DNA of 64,000 nt from Campylobacter concisus (GCF_003048405.1 NZ_PIQS01000003.1:62001-126000); one strand, 5' to 3'; shown: positions 1 through 8,681, counted from the stretch's first letter. The notes: generated from the sequence alone by a model not told the origin. Numbers and translations: made by a program.

Positions 1-811
1 TTAATTTACTAAGTGGATCTTCGCTAATAGCTTCCAACTTTTCATCATCTTTTTTGCCATAAAAAGAGCTAAACCAAACAAGAAATCCAATACCAGCAAT
101 AAGTATTACAACGCTTGCGATTGACCAAAAAATATTTTCGCTTGTTGGTACATTATCGATTAGTGGCTCGTGTGGCCAGTTGTTTGTATATGTAGCATCG
201 CTGTTAGGTCTATTTGCTGCGGTTGCCCAGGCTGACCAGAAGAAAAAGTTATTAAGATCATCTCTATCAGAAGCATTTGGAAGAGTATTTTCTTTCATCG
301 CATAAGCTTCTCTTAAAGATTTAAACTTAGGGTCATTTCCAAAAAGTGATGAATACTCTTGGCTTACTTGTTTCATAGCCTTTAATCTATCGCTGCTAAG
401 TACGATCTTATCGTCTTTTACGCCATTTTCTCGGTACTCTTTTTTAAGTAGAACTTTTAGATTTGCCTTTTGCTCATCATTTAAGTCAGCATATTTTGAG
501 TGATAAATTTCATCTGCTTTTAACTCTAAAAATATAACTAACTCTTTGTGAAGCCAGTCCGCACTCCAATCAGGTGCTTGATATGCGCCGTGTCCCCAAA
601 CAGAGCCAACTTGCATACCTCCTATGCTTTGCCAGGCCTCTTGACCTTTATAGATGCTCTCTTTGTCGATCACAACATTGCCATTCTCATCTGTAAAATT
701 TACAACTGGTGGCGAGCTTCTATAAACCTCAACGCCGTAGTAGCCTAAAATACTAAAGCAAATTACTAGTACTGCAACAAGTGCTAGCCAATACTTTTTG
801 TATTCACGCAT
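1..811 (-). CDS. norZ: Quinol-dependent nitric oxide reductase (qNor/NorZ), N-terminal part
   Basis: The first 270 residues of a protein that runs off the left window edge; I translated it from the ATG at 811, preceded by AAAGGAG. It opens with one membrane segment (about residues 8-25) and then a periplasmic domain containing GQEAWQSIGGMQVGSVWGHG and YQAPDWSADWLHKE, the pattern of the cytochrome-c-like N-terminal extension of single-subunit quinol NO reductases. A second membrane helix begins near residue 230. Known role of the family: reduction of two NO to N2O with electrons from menaquinol in the inner membrane, for NO detoxification or respiration. The catalytic haem-copper part is outside the window, so activity cannot be checked here. 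An FNR-like dyad lies upstream. Confidence 0.88.
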   Translation of the reverse strand, partial: MREYKKYWLALVAVLVICFSILGYYGVEVYRSSPPVVNFTDENGNVVIDKESIYKGQEAWQSIGGMQVGSVWGHGAYQAPDWSADWLHKELVIFLELKADEIYHSKYADLNDEQKANLKVLLKKEYRENGVKDDKIVLSSDRLKAMKQVSQEYSSLFGNDPKFKSLREAYAMKENTLPNASDRDDLNNFFFWSAWATAANRPNSDATYTNNWPHEPLIDNVPTSENIFWSIASVVILIAGIGFLVWFSSFYGKKDDEKLEAISEDPLSKL

Positions 812-845
812 TGATTCTCCTTTTTTTAAAAATTTTAAGGCGAAG

Positions 846-884
846 TTTATCCCATTTTAAAAAAACAAATAATGACATATGTCA
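846..884 (-). promoter_or_regulatory. norZ promoter with FNR/DNR-like operator
   Basis: A perfect 12-bp palindrome TGACATATGTCA lies at 873-884; written with flanks it is ATGAC-N4-GTCAA, close to the TTGAT-N4-ATCAA half-site layout of FNR/DNR-family regulators. On the minus strand a GATAAA (851-846) is a possible -10 box, which puts the transcription start near 838 and the dyad centre about 40 bp upstream, the position usual for class II activation. The palindrome also contains a TTGACA. Site and spacing are seen; the binding protein is inferred. Confidence 0.55.
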
Positions 885-972
885 ACAAAAGGAGAGAATT
901 TATCCTATTAGATTTATAAGAATTTACAAGATATGCAAATTTTTCATAATGTATATGCAAAATTTACATAGA

Positions 973-993
973 ATTAATATAAATATTATTAAT
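973..993. promoter_or_regulatory. AT-rich inverted repeat upstream of metal ABC importer
   Basis: Arms ATTAATA (973-979) and TATTAAT (987-993) separated by 7 bases, about 35 bp before the start codon of the binding-protein gene. It is in the right place for a Fur-type iron operator, but in such AT-rich DNA a 7-bp dyad can arise by chance. Offered only as a candidate. Confidence 0.25.
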
Positions 994-1028
994 ATACATG
1001 TTTATACTTCAAAAATAAAGGAAAAAAT

Positions 1029-2084
1029 ATGCAAACAAATTTTATGCATAAAGTAACCAAATTTAGCCTTGTCGCTTCATTATTTATGGCTCTTAGCCTA
1101 AGCGCAGCTGAGTCTGCTAGAAGCATCACAGATATGAAAGGCGTCAAAGTAAGCGTGCCTGAGAAGGTTGAGAAGATCGCAGCACTGTGGAATGCAAACA
1201 ACGAGATCATCCTAGCACTTGGCGGTATGGATAAGGTTGTAGCCACAACTGATCTGATCAAAAACAACAAGTGGTTTGAGCACGTCTATCCAAAACTTAA
1301 AAATTTACCAGCTGCACTAAATGGCAAAGACCTTCAGATCGAAGAGCTTGTTAAACTTGCACCTGACGTTATCATAGTGTATAACAAAAATTTTCAAGAT
1401 GAACTTATCAAAAATGGCTTTAGCGCGGTAAATTTGATCTTTAGAGACTATCCAGATATGGAGAAAAGCATCTATGCAACAGCTGAAGTCATAGGCACTG
1501 ATGATGCTAGAAAAAAAGCTGAAAAACTTGCTAATAAAATCCACGATAACTCTGAGTTTGTAACAGCAAGAACAAAAAACATCCCTGACGCTAAACGTCC
1601 AAAAGTACTTCACCTTCTTGGTGGCGCAAATTTGCTAAAAGTTGATGGTACAAATACCATCCAAAACACTTGGATCAAGCTAGGTGGCGGCGTAAATGCT
1701 ATCAATACTGAGGGTTTTATGATCGAAGTTAGCGCTGAAGAGATCATCAATGCAAACCCTGATATCATCATCGTTGGCGGCAATGACACAGACGCACAGA
1801 TCAAAAAGATAAAAGAGCACCCTGCATTCTCTGGCTCAAACGCTGTTAAAAACGGCAAAATTTACGGCAACCCAAAAGGTGTATGGAGCTGGGATAGATA
1901 TGGTGCTGAAAGCATTCTTCAAATTTTATGGGCAGCAAAAACTATCCAACCAGATCTATTTAAAGATGTCGATATGAAAGTAAAAACAAAAGAGTTTTAT
2001 AAAGAGTTTTTAAATCACGATCTTAGTGACAAAGAGTATGGCTATATCTTAAAAGCTCTAAATCCAGACGGTAGCAGCAAATAA
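1029..2084 (+). CDS. Iron/metal-chelate ABC transporter, periplasmic binding protein
   Basis: 351 residues. A signal peptide covers about residues 1-29 (hydrophobic SLVASLFMALSLSAA); an AAAGG six bases upstream supports the ATG at 1029. The mature part has the Peripla_BP_2 (FepB/BtuF class) layout: ITDMKGVKVSVP near the N-terminus, LVKLAPDVIIV and ANPDIIIVGG before each lobe's core, and a WSWDRYGAESILQILWAAK helix near the end, a stretch typical of siderophore or metal-chelate binders. It captures a chelated metal in the periplasm and hands it to the permease encoded 3 bp downstream. Relatives in Helicobacter have been linked to ferric citrate or nickel, so the metal cannot be fixed from sequence. 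Confidence 0.88.
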   Translation: MQTNFMHKVTKFSLVASLFMALSLSAAESARSITDMKGVKVSVPEKVEKIAALWNANNEIILALGGMDKVVATTDLIKNNKWFEHVYPKLKNLPAALNGKDLQIEELVKLAPDVIIVYNKNFQDELIKNGFSAVNLIFRDYPDMEKSIYATAEVIGTDDARKKAEKLANKIHDNSEFVTARTKNIPDAKRPKVLHLLGGANLLKVDGTNTIQNTWIKLGGGVNAINTEGFMIEVSAEEIINANPDIIIVGGNDTDAQIKKIKEHPAFSGSNAVKNGKIYGNPKGVWSWDRYGAESILQILWAAKTIQPDLFKDVDMKVKTKEFYKEFLNHDLSDKEYGYILKALNPDGSSK

Positions 2085-2087
2085 TAT

Positions 2088-3095
2088 ATGAAAAACGCAA
2101 ATTTTTCACTAGTCGTTATCTTTTTAGCTCTACTAACGCTTGTTTGCGCCTTTGTCGCACTTGGCGTTGGTAGATTTTACATACCATTTAACGACGTCTT
2201 TAGCGTGCTAGCTCACAGCTTTGGCTACGGCGAGGGTGCAGCTAGCAACATCACAAATGTGATAGAAAATTTGCGTATACCTCGTATCATCGCAGCTATC
2301 CTTGTTGGAGCCGCTCTTAGCGTGAGCGGTGCTGCCTATCAAGGCGTCTTTAAAAACCAGCTAGTAAGCCCTGATCTTCTTGGCGTCTCGGCTGGTGCTT
2401 GCGTGGGAGCTGCAACTGCCATTATCTTTGATCTATCGCTATTTTGGGTGCAGGCTTTTGCATTTGGCTTTGGTCTAGCAGCTGTTGCTATAACTCTAGC
2501 CATACCAAAGATGATGGGGCGCACCAGCACACTTATGCTGGTTCTTTCTGGTATCATCGTAAGTGGCCTAATGGGCTCGATGATCGGCTTTTTAAAATAT
2601 GTCGCTGATCCTGAAACAAAGCTACCTGACATCGTCTACTGGCAGCTTGGTAGCCTTGCAAAGCTTGATAGCGAAAATTTAAAATTTATAGCCCCGGTTA
2701 TGATCATCTGCGCCATTTTACTAATCGCTATGAGCTGGCGTATAAATTTGCTCTCTCTTGGCGACGAGAGTGCGGCTAGACTTGGCGTAAATGTCGCTTT
2801 TGAGCGTGCTATCGTTATCATTTGCGCTACGCTTCTTACAGCATGCAGCGTCTGCATAAGCGGAATAGTCGCTTGGGTGGGACTTCTCATGCCGCACCTA
2901 GCGCGGATGCTAGTTGGTGCAAATAACATAAAAAGCATGCCAGCAAGCATATTTATGGGTGCGATATTTTTGCTATTTGTCGATACTCTAGCACGTAGCA
3001 TAAGCGTGAGCGAAGTGCCTCTTGGCGTACTTACCGGCTTTATCGGCACAGTATTTTTCGTCTGGGTCTTGTGGCGAAATAAAAAGGTTGCGTGA
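2088..3095 (+). CDS. FecCD-family ABC transporter permease
   Basis: 335 residues with about nine or ten hydrophobic helices. Family marks include LRIPRIIAAILVGAALSVSG, the GLxYQG-type segment AAYQGVFKNQLVSPDLLG just after it, and the ISGIVAWVGLLMPHLARMLVG coupling region near residue 265, which in this family contacts the ATPase. It forms the inner-membrane channel for the chelated metal delivered by the upstream binding protein. Spacing to the binding protein is 3 bp and the stop overlaps the start of the ATPase gene, so the three are one operon. Closest in style to H. pylori FecD; substrate not determined. Confidence 0.9.
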   Translation: MKNANFSLVVIFLALLTLVCAFVALGVGRFYIPFNDVFSVLAHSFGYGEGAASNITNVIENLRIPRIIAAILVGAALSVSGAAYQGVFKNQLVSPDLLGVSAGACVGAATAIIFDLSLFWVQAFAFGFGLAAVAITLAIPKMMGRTSTLMLVLSGIIVSGLMGSMIGFLKYVADPETKLPDIVYWQLGSLAKLDSENLKFIAPVMIICAILLIAMSWRINLLSLGDESAARLGVNVAFERAIVIICATLLTACSVCISGIVAWVGLLMPHLARMLVGANNIKSMPASIFMGAIFLLFVDTLARSISVSEVPLGVLTGFIGTVFFVWVLWRNKKVA

Positions 3096-3868
3096 TGCTT
3101 GAAGTTAAAAATTTAAACTTTAGCTACCCAAATGGAGCTGGCAAACTAGAAAATGTAAATTTAAAGATAGGCGCTGGGGAAATTTTAACCATTCTTGGGC
3201 GAAACGGAGCCGGCAAATCAACAACCCTTGGGCTGATAAGTGGCTCACTAAAGCCAGTATCTGGAGAAATTTTTCTCGATGGCAAAAACGTAGAGAGCCT
3301 AAGTAATAAAGACCGAGCAAAAATAATGGCATATGTGGCTCAAAGCGAGATCACAGAGTATGACTACACAGGGCTTGAGTTTATCACGATGGGGCGTGCT
3401 GCACATCTTGGTATCTTTGCAAGGCCTAGTAAAGAGGACGAGGAGATCGCTAAAATTTACACTAAAAAACTTGAGATCGAGTATCTTGAAGATCGCTTTA
3501 TCACGCAGATGAGTGGTGGCCAAAAGCAAATGTGTATGATCGCACGTGCGATGGCTGCGCAGCCAAAGATGATTATATTTGACGAGCCAACGAGCGCGCT
3601 TGATTTTGGCAACCAGTATAAATTCCTACGCACCGTCAAGTGGCTAAAAGAGCTTGGCTACTCGGTCGTGCTAACCACTCACAACCCTGACTTTGCTGTG
3701 CTTCTTGGCGGATATGTCGCACTTGTAAGAGGTGATGGAAATGTTGAGTTTGGCACAGTCAATGAGATCATAAGAAGCGAAAATTTAAGCAAGCTTTACG
3801 GACTAAGCTTAAACGTAAGCTACATCGACGAAGTAAAAAGAGAGTGCTGTTTAACATATCCTCTTTAA
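3095..3868 (+). CDS. Iron/metal-chelate ABC transporter ATP-binding protein
   Basis: 257 residues from the ATG at 3095, which overlaps the permease stop (TGATG); a GTG at 3092 is also possible. Walker A GRNGAGKS at residues 35-42, signature MSGGQKQ near 138, Walker B MIIFDEPTSALD near 155 and the switch His in TTHN near 190 are all intact. It hydrolyses ATP to drive import through the upstream permease and belongs to the FepC/FecE group. The C-terminal tail after the switch region is ordinary for the family. A strong hairpin terminator follows directly and closes the three-gene operon. Confidence 0.9.
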   Translation: MLEVKNLNFSYPNGAGKLENVNLKIGAGEILTILGRNGAGKSTTLGLISGSLKPVSGEIFLDGKNVESLSNKDRAKIMAYVAQSEITEYDYTGLEFITMGRAAHLGIFARPSKEDEEIAKIYTKKLEIEYLEDRFITQMSGGQKQMCMIARAMAAQPKMIIFDEPTSALDFGNQYKFLRTVKWLKELGYSVVLTTHNPDFAVLLGGYVALVRGDGNVEFGTVNEIIRSENLSKLYGLSLNVSYIDEVKRECCLTYPL

Positions 3869-3875
3869 ATTTATA

Positions 3876-3911
3876 CTCTCAAAAGAGAAATTCTTTTGAG
3901 AGCGCTTTTTT
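3876..3911 (+). terminator. Intrinsic terminator of metal ABC operon
   Basis: Perfect 11-bp stem: CTCTCAAAAGA at 3876-3886 and TCTTTTGAGAG at 3892-3902, five-base loop, then CGC and a run of six T. It sits 8 bp after the ATPase stop codon. Confidence 0.88.
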
Positions 3912-3950
3912 GTATTATTTTTCTTATTTAATACTGCCTTTGGAGTAAAA

Positions 3951-4157
3951 ATGAAAAAAGTAGTTTTGATTTTATTTTTTGCATTGATAGCAAATGCGGC
4001 GGATAAATTTGATTGTTCTAAACGCTACTGCAAAGAGATGAAAAGTTGCGAAGAAGCATATCACTATCTAAGAAAATGCGGACGCAGTGGATTTGACCGT
4101 GATCGTGACGGCATACCATGCGAGAATGTATGCAAAGAGCGAAGAGTAGAAAAATAA
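3951..4157 (+). CDS. Small secreted Excalibur-domain protein
   Basis: 68 residues. An N-terminal signal peptide (LILFFALIANAA, cleavage near residue 16) precedes a compact domain with four cysteines and the motif DRDRDGIPCE near residues 47-57, the signature of the Excalibur calcium-binding domain. The Asp residues resemble an EF-hand-like loop and the cysteines (for example CSKRYC and CEEAYHYLRKC) probably form disulfides in the periplasm. In other bacteria this domain is often attached to surface nucleases; here it stands alone. The function is unknown. It has its own start after the upstream terminator and converges with recG. Confidence 0.75.
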   Translation: MKKVVLILFFALIANAADKFDCSKRYCKEMKSCEEAYHYLRKCGRSGFDRDRDGIPCENVCKERRVEK

Positions 4158-4228
4158 CTTTATTAAAATTTACTCCGCTAAATTTTAAAGCCAACAAAAT
4201 CAAAAATTTTAAGTTAAGTTAAAAGCAA

Positions 4229-6046
4229 CTAGGCATTATTTTTAGCAAGTGTTGCCACTCTAGCCTTTGCAGCCTGCGTGATATCATCCTCGTAGTCATA
4301 AAAGTTAAATGTTGCTCCGTGCTGGAAAAAGCCATTTAGTATATCGCCACTTTGGCGGTTTTTCAGATCAAGCTCGGCCACCTTAAAGCCGTCATTTGTC
4401 GCGCAAAATTCCTTTAGCCTAGCTGGTGCCTCTTTTAGCTTGGTAAATAAAAAGCAGTATCCATCACCGCCGTTTCGCCCCACTCTGCCTCGCAGCTGAT
4501 GAAGCGTGGCAAGCCCTAGCCGCTCAGCGCCCACGATGACGATAGTATTTAGCCTTGGCAGCGAGATCCCAACCTCAACAACGGTTGTTGAGAGCAAAAT
4601 TTCGCCCTCTTCTCTAAACCGTCTTAAAATTTCTTCTTTCTCTTTGTCCTTGCCGTGCGTGACAAAGACATTTTTGAAATTCTTTAGCCAAAAGCCCTGC
4701 GCCTCGCTTAGGCTTTGGTAGTTTGAGCTCTCACTGCTCTCAACTAGAGGATAGATGATGGCCACTTGAAAGCCACCTTCAAGCTGCCTTTTGATGTGAG
4801 CGAGCAGGTAGCCAAACTCGCTTGCGCCTAAAATTTGGCTCGTTATATTTTTTTTAAATGGCATCTGCTTTAAAAAGCTAAAATTTACGATAGATGACTG
4901 GATCAAACTTAGCGTCCTTGGTATCGGCGTAGCTGAAAACTGCACAAAATTTGCCCGCTCATTCTCGTTTGAGGCGAGCTCCTCTATCTTTTTGCGTTGA
5001 TTTGAGCCAAAGCGGTGCTGCTCATCGACCATGACAAGCGGCGAATTTGGTAGCTCGTGAAAGAGCAGCGCATGCGTACCAACGATCAAATTTGCCCCGC
5101 TAAAGTCTATCTTTTTCTCTCCGCTTTGAACCAACATCACATTCACAAAAGACGGCAATAGCCTCTTTGCTTCGTTAAAAATTTGCTCGCTTAAGATACT
5201 TGTTGGCGCCATCAAAATGGCACTTTGAGGATATACGCTAAGCGCGGCTGCTAGGATCACTAGCGTCTTGCCACTTCCCACGTCGCCCATTATGACGCGC
5301 CTTTTTGCCTGCACAGCACTAAGGTCGTCTCTTATATCATTTATCGCGTTTATCTGATCGTTTGTCGGCATAAATGGCAAGCCCTTTAGCCAAGAGCTTA
5401 TATCAAAAAGCTTGATCTTAGGACTTTTAAAGTAGGTTTTTTTTGCGCTTAGCTTTTTTATGTAGTTAAAAATTTCTACAAATTTTAAAATGTGCGCACC
5501 CTCATTGTCGTTTTTCAGGCGGTATAAAATTTGTACGCTTTGCTCATCTAGCCTTTGTAAGTTGGCTAGAAATTTAGCCTCTCGCTCATTTAAACCCTCA
5601 GCTAGTAAATTTTGTAAATTTATATATTTTAAAACAAGTTTTTTGACCTCATCATCTTTTAGCTCGGTCTTAAATTTAGGCACGATCTGGCCTACTTTTG
5701 TGGTGATTTTTGGATTTACGATCTGCCAAGAGCCAAAGGCGTAGGAGCAAAGCCCATATATAGCCATCTCTTTGCCCACCTTAAAAGCGCCGTAGTGCCA
5801 GGACTTTGCGTTAAAAATGACGATCTTTACGCTACTTTGCCACTGCTCGCAAAAGGCAAGCGCCGTTAGCATGCCAGGACGCGAGGCGAGCGAGGTGATC
5901 TTTACATTTATGCAGATCTGCCCTTCTCTTGGGCTCTTAGCGATAGTCGTATCCTCAAAGCCCTTTGGTAGCACAAGAGCAAGGTCAAGCAGGCTAAGCA
6001 CGCCTATTTTTAGAAGTTTTGCTCTGTCGCTTGCTTCAAATTTCAT
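4229..6046 (-). CDS. recG: ATP-dependent DNA helicase RecG
   Basis: 605 residues. Helicase motifs are complete: Walker A GDVGSGKT near residue 254, DEQH box in MVDEQHRFG near 340, the SATPIPRTLSL motif near 365 and QLRGRVGRNG near 519. RecG remodels stalled replication forks and Holliday junctions in the cytoplasm. The protein is shorter than E. coli RecG (about 690 residues); the shortening is at the N-terminal side, before the OB-fold wedge, and I recall similar lengths for other Campylobacter RecG. The gene overlaps the upstream M16-like gene by 11 bp, so the two are probably co-transcribed with mqnC. Confidence 0.93.
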   Translation of the reverse strand: MKFEASDRAKLLKIGVLSLLDLALVLPKGFEDTTIAKSPREGQICINVKITSLASRPGMLTALAFCEQWQSSVKIVIFNAKSWHYGAFKVGKEMAIYGLCSYAFGSWQIVNPKITTKVGQIVPKFKTELKDDEVKKLVLKYINLQNLLAEGLNEREAKFLANLQRLDEQSVQILYRLKNDNEGAHILKFVEIFNYIKKLSAKKTYFKSPKIKLFDISSWLKGLPFMPTNDQINAINDIRDDLSAVQAKRRVIMGDVGSGKTLVILAAALSVYPQSAILMAPTSILSEQIFNEAKRLLPSFVNVMLVQSGEKKIDFSGANLIVGTHALLFHELPNSPLVMVDEQHRFGSNQRKKIEELASNENERANFVQFSATPIPRTLSLIQSSIVNFSFLKQMPFKKNITSQILGASEFGYLLAHIKRQLEGGFQVAIIYPLVESSESSNYQSLSEAQGFWLKNFKNVFVTHGKDKEKEEILRRFREEGEILLSTTVVEVGISLPRLNTIVIVGAERLGLATLHQLRGRVGRNGGDGYCFLFTKLKEAPARLKEFCATNDGFKVAELDLKNRQSGDILNGFFQHGATFNFYDYEDDITQAAKARVATLAKNNA

Positions 6047-7265
6047 TTTTTAAAACGCAAAAACTTAGCTCGTTTATCTCTGTGTGAGCTTTTATGAAGC
6101 TATTTAGCTCGTTTAGCGAAAGGGCTGAAATTTTATCCAGATCCTTTAAAAATCCCCCAAGCTCGCCATGCTCATAAAACTCGCTTTGCGCGATATCAAG
6201 GCGTTTAAATAGCGTCTCAAGCCTAAGTGGTAACGAGCCAAGTAAAAATTTCTTCGCCTGCTCAAGCTCGGTCTTGCTAACGCCTTTTTTACTAAATTTT
6301 AAAATTTCCTCTTTTATAACAGCGATGGCCTCATCTTTTTTCTCATTTTTTGTCTGCATGTACCCGTATAGCTGGCTATAAGAGAGATTTAGCAAATTTC
6401 TAGCGTAGGCGCTATATGCAAGCCCTCTTTTCACGCGGATCTCCTCCATGAGCCTTGAGCCAAAACCGCCCTCACCTAAAATAAATGTCGCCACTGCGGC
6501 CTTGTATTTTTCTTCAGGTTTTACGTTAAATGGTGCACCAAAGTAGATATATGCCTGCTCGCTTTGCCTTACTATCTCGCTGGTTTCGCACTTGTTGCTT
6601 GGACTAAAACGCTCTAGCTTTCGCACCTTGCCAGGCTCTAAAATTTCTAAAACCTTAGCCAGTTCTTTTGTCTGCTTCTCATCGATGTCGCCGCCTAGCA
6701 CGCAGAGTAAATTTGAAAGGTCTAAGTGCTCATTTAAAAATTTTCTTACATCTTCAAGTGTGATCGCTTTTACGCTCTTTTTCGTGCCGATACTTGGCAG
6801 AGAGAGCACGCTTTTTGGGTACAAAAGCTCAAAGAGCCCCTGCCTTGCCACGTAGTCAAAATCATTTTCATTTGCTGCGATCTCGCCAAGTGTGACGGTT
6901 TTGCACCTATTTAGGATCTCATCTCTTAAATTTGGAGCGCTCAAGAGCTCTTTTAGCTTGCCGCACGCAAAGGCAAAGTGCTCTTTTAGGCAGTTTATAT
7001 CTATGCAAAATGTCTCAAAGCCACAGCTTGCGTTTAGGCTAATAGCCCTTACCTCAAGCTCTTTGGCAAATTTAGCCGATCCTAGCTTTATATCGCCCTC
7101 GTTTAGTAAATTTGCGCTTAGTCTAGCTAGTCCTGCAAGCTTGCCATTTTGAGAGCTACCGGCTACTTTGAAAACAAGTCTGAGGCTCACTACCGGCATC
7201 GCTTTTGAGTTTTCAAAAACGACTGGAATTTTTATATTTTTTACATTGATATCTAAAATTTTCAT
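6036..7265 (-). CDS. M16-family peptidase-like protein lacking the zinc motif
   Basis: 409 residues with the two-lobe M16 layout: an N-terminal lobe beginning MPVVSLRLVFKVAGSSQNGK and a C-terminal M16_C lobe with FGSRLMEEIRVKRGLAYSAY near residue 275, the usual substrate-binding segment. Where active M16 enzymes carry HxxEH this protein reads GLARLSANLLNEG, so the zinc ligands are missing. In known families such inactive halves pair with an active M16 partner or act as chaperones. No active partner is in this window. There is no clear signal peptide. It is encoded directly after mqnC and overlaps recG; the order M16-like next to house-keeping genes also occurs in C. jejuni (Cj0805, from memory). 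Confidence 0.82.
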   Translation of the reverse strand: MKILDINVKNIKIPVVFENSKAMPVVSLRLVFKVAGSSQNGKLAGLARLSANLLNEGDIKLGSAKFAKELEVRAISLNASCGFETFCIDINCLKEHFAFACGKLKELLSAPNLRDEILNRCKTVTLGEIAANENDFDYVARQGLFELLYPKSVLSLPSIGTKKSVKAITLEDVRKFLNEHLDLSNLLCVLGGDIDEKQTKELAKVLEILEPGKVRKLERFSPSNKCETSEIVRQSEQAYIYFGAPFNVKPEEKYKAAVATFILGEGGFGSRLMEEIRVKRGLAYSAYARNLLNLSYSQLYGYMQTKNEKKDEAIAVIKEEILKFSKKGVSKTELEQAKKFLLGSLPLRLETLFKRLDIAQSEFYEHGELGGFLKDLDKISALSLNELNSFIKAHTEINELSFCVLKNEI

Positions 7266-8312
7266 CTAAAATTTCTCCAAAATATCATAGTTTGTGTTGC
7301 GCTTAGCTGGAATTTCTCCGACATCTTTTATAAGCTCGATCATCTGATCTTGATTCATCCTAAAGCTAGCCCCTGCGGCCTTTACGACGTTTTCTTCCAT
7401 CATCGTGCTGCCAAGGTCGTTTGCGCCAAAAAGAAGCGCTAGCTGGCCTATGTAGCTACCCTGCGTGACCCAGCTGCTTTGGATATTTTCAAAGTTATCC
7501 AAAAAGAGCCTTGAGACGGCAAGAAGCCTTAGATAGACGTTTGAACTTTGTTTTTTGATCTCTGGAAATTCTTGCATGAGCTTTGTATTTAGCCCCTGAA
7601 AACTCCAAAGTATAAAGGCTCTAAATCCAGCCGTTTCATCTTGTAAATTTCTGATATGCTCCCAGTGCTCCACGATCTCACGAGTTCTCTCAACCGTGCC
7701 AAACATCATCGTCGCAGTCGTCTTCATGCCAAGCTCGTGCGCCTCTTTGTGTATGCGAAGCCAGTCTGCAGTGTCACATTTTTTTGGCGCAATGATATCA
7801 CGCACTCTATCGCTTAAAATTTCTGCTCCAGCCCCTGGCATCGAGTATAGACCCTTTTGGTTTAGGCGTCTTAGCACCTCTTTTGTAGAAATTTTTGAAA
7901 CTCTTGCGATGTAGTCGATCTCAACGGCCGAAAAACCATGTATCGTAATACTTGGATAGTGCTTGCTGATGTAGCTTACTAGCTCCTCGTACCACTCGAT
8001 CTTTAGCTTTGGATGAACGCCGCCTTGAAATAAAATTTGCGTGCCGCCGATGGCGATTAGCTCCTCGATCTTTTTGCCGATCTCCTCAAAACTTAGTACG
8101 TATGCGTCTTCCTCTTTTGCATGGCGGTAAAATGCGCAAAATTTACAATCCACCCAGCAGACGTTTGTATAGTTTATGTTGCGATCTACGATGAAGGTCG
8201 TAATGCCCTCTGGATGAAGCTCTTTTTTTCTAGCTAGCGCCATCTTACCAAGCTCATGAAGCGGTGCATTTTCTATAAGATCGATGGCCTCATTTACACT
8301 AAGTCTTTTCAA
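7266..8312 (-). CDS. mqnC: Cyclic dehypoxanthinylfutalosine synthase (radical SAM) MqnC
   Basis: 348 residues from a TTG at 8312, chosen because AAAAGG lies six bases upstream and the family alignment starts near KRLSVNEAID; an in-frame TTG at 8357 would add 15 residues. The radical-SAM cluster ligands C-x3-C-x2-C are in VCWVDCKFCAFY (residues 52-59), followed by YRHAKEEDAYVLSFEEI and GGTQILFQGGVHP, characteristic of MqnC. The enzyme cyclises dehypoxanthine futalosine in the futalosine route to menaquinone, the route used by Campylobacterota. This supplies the quinol used by the NO reductase and HaoC in this window. Ends directly against the M16-like gene. Confidence 0.9.
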   Translation of the reverse strand: MKRLSVNEAIDLIENAPLHELGKMALARKKELHPEGITTFIVDRNINYTNVCWVDCKFCAFYRHAKEEDAYVLSFEEIGKKIEELIAIGGTQILFQGGVHPKLKIEWYEELVSYISKHYPSITIHGFSAVEIDYIARVSKISTKEVLRRLNQKGLYSMPGAGAEILSDRVRDIIAPKKCDTADWLRIHKEAHELGMKTTATMMFGTVERTREIVEHWEHIRNLQDETAGFRAFILWSFQGLNTKLMQEFPEIKKQSSNVYLRLLAVSRLFLDNFENIQSSWVTQGSYIGQLALLFGANDLGSTMMEENVVKAAGASFRMNQDQMIELIKDVGEIPAKRNTNYDILEKF

Positions 8313-8444
8313 ATTTAACCTTTTATTTTGCTTATTTTTGGGCGAGAGTTTAGCCAAAAATGCTTTTAAATATGATAAATCAGGCGTTATGAAAAATTAA
8401 TTTTTAAAGGCTAAAATGTGAGAAATTTTTTAAAGGAGCGAGTT

Positions 8445-8657
8445 ATGAAAAAGGTGATATTTGCCGTTATCTGCGGGCTATTTTTAGTTGGTTGTGCTAA
8501 AAACGAGCCAAAGCCAGCAGGGCTTCAAGGTGCAAGTTGCGGATGTGCTCATCATCAAAAAATGATGCAAGAAAATATACCAAGCTGCCCTCATCACGGC
8601 ATGCAAGGAGGGATGCATGGGCAAATGCCAGCAGGCTGCCCAGCCCACGCAAAATAG
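8445..8657 (+). CDS. Met/His/Cys-rich small lipoprotein, putative metal binder
   Basis: 70 residues from the ATG at 8445, set by AAAGGAG six to seven bases upstream; a GTG at 8418 would add a non-signal extension. The lipobox LVGC puts the lipidated Cys at residue 17. The rest is about 53 residues containing four more Cys, six His and five Met, grouped as SCGCAHH, SCPHHGM, GGMHGQM and GCPAH. Such spacing suggests soft-metal (copper or zinc) binding at the outer or inner membrane face. I do not recognise the family. It is transcribed alone between divergent mqnC and a terminator shared with the convergent nfeD-like gene. Confidence 0.72.
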   Translation: MKKVIFAVICGLFLVGCAKNEPKPAGLQGASCGCAHHQKMMQENIPSCPHHGMQGGMHGQMPAGCPAHAK

Positions 8658-8681
8658 ATAAAGTGCCAGATGGCACTTTAT
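8658..8681. terminator. Hairpin between metal-binding lipoprotein and nfeD-like gene
   Basis: A 24-bp near-perfect palindrome built on AAAGTGCCA/TGGCACTTT with an AGAT loop, starting at the base after the lipoprotein stop codon and overlapping the stop of the convergent nfeD-like gene. The plus-strand side continues ATTTTAATAT. Probably a terminator serving both genes. Confidence 0.65.
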
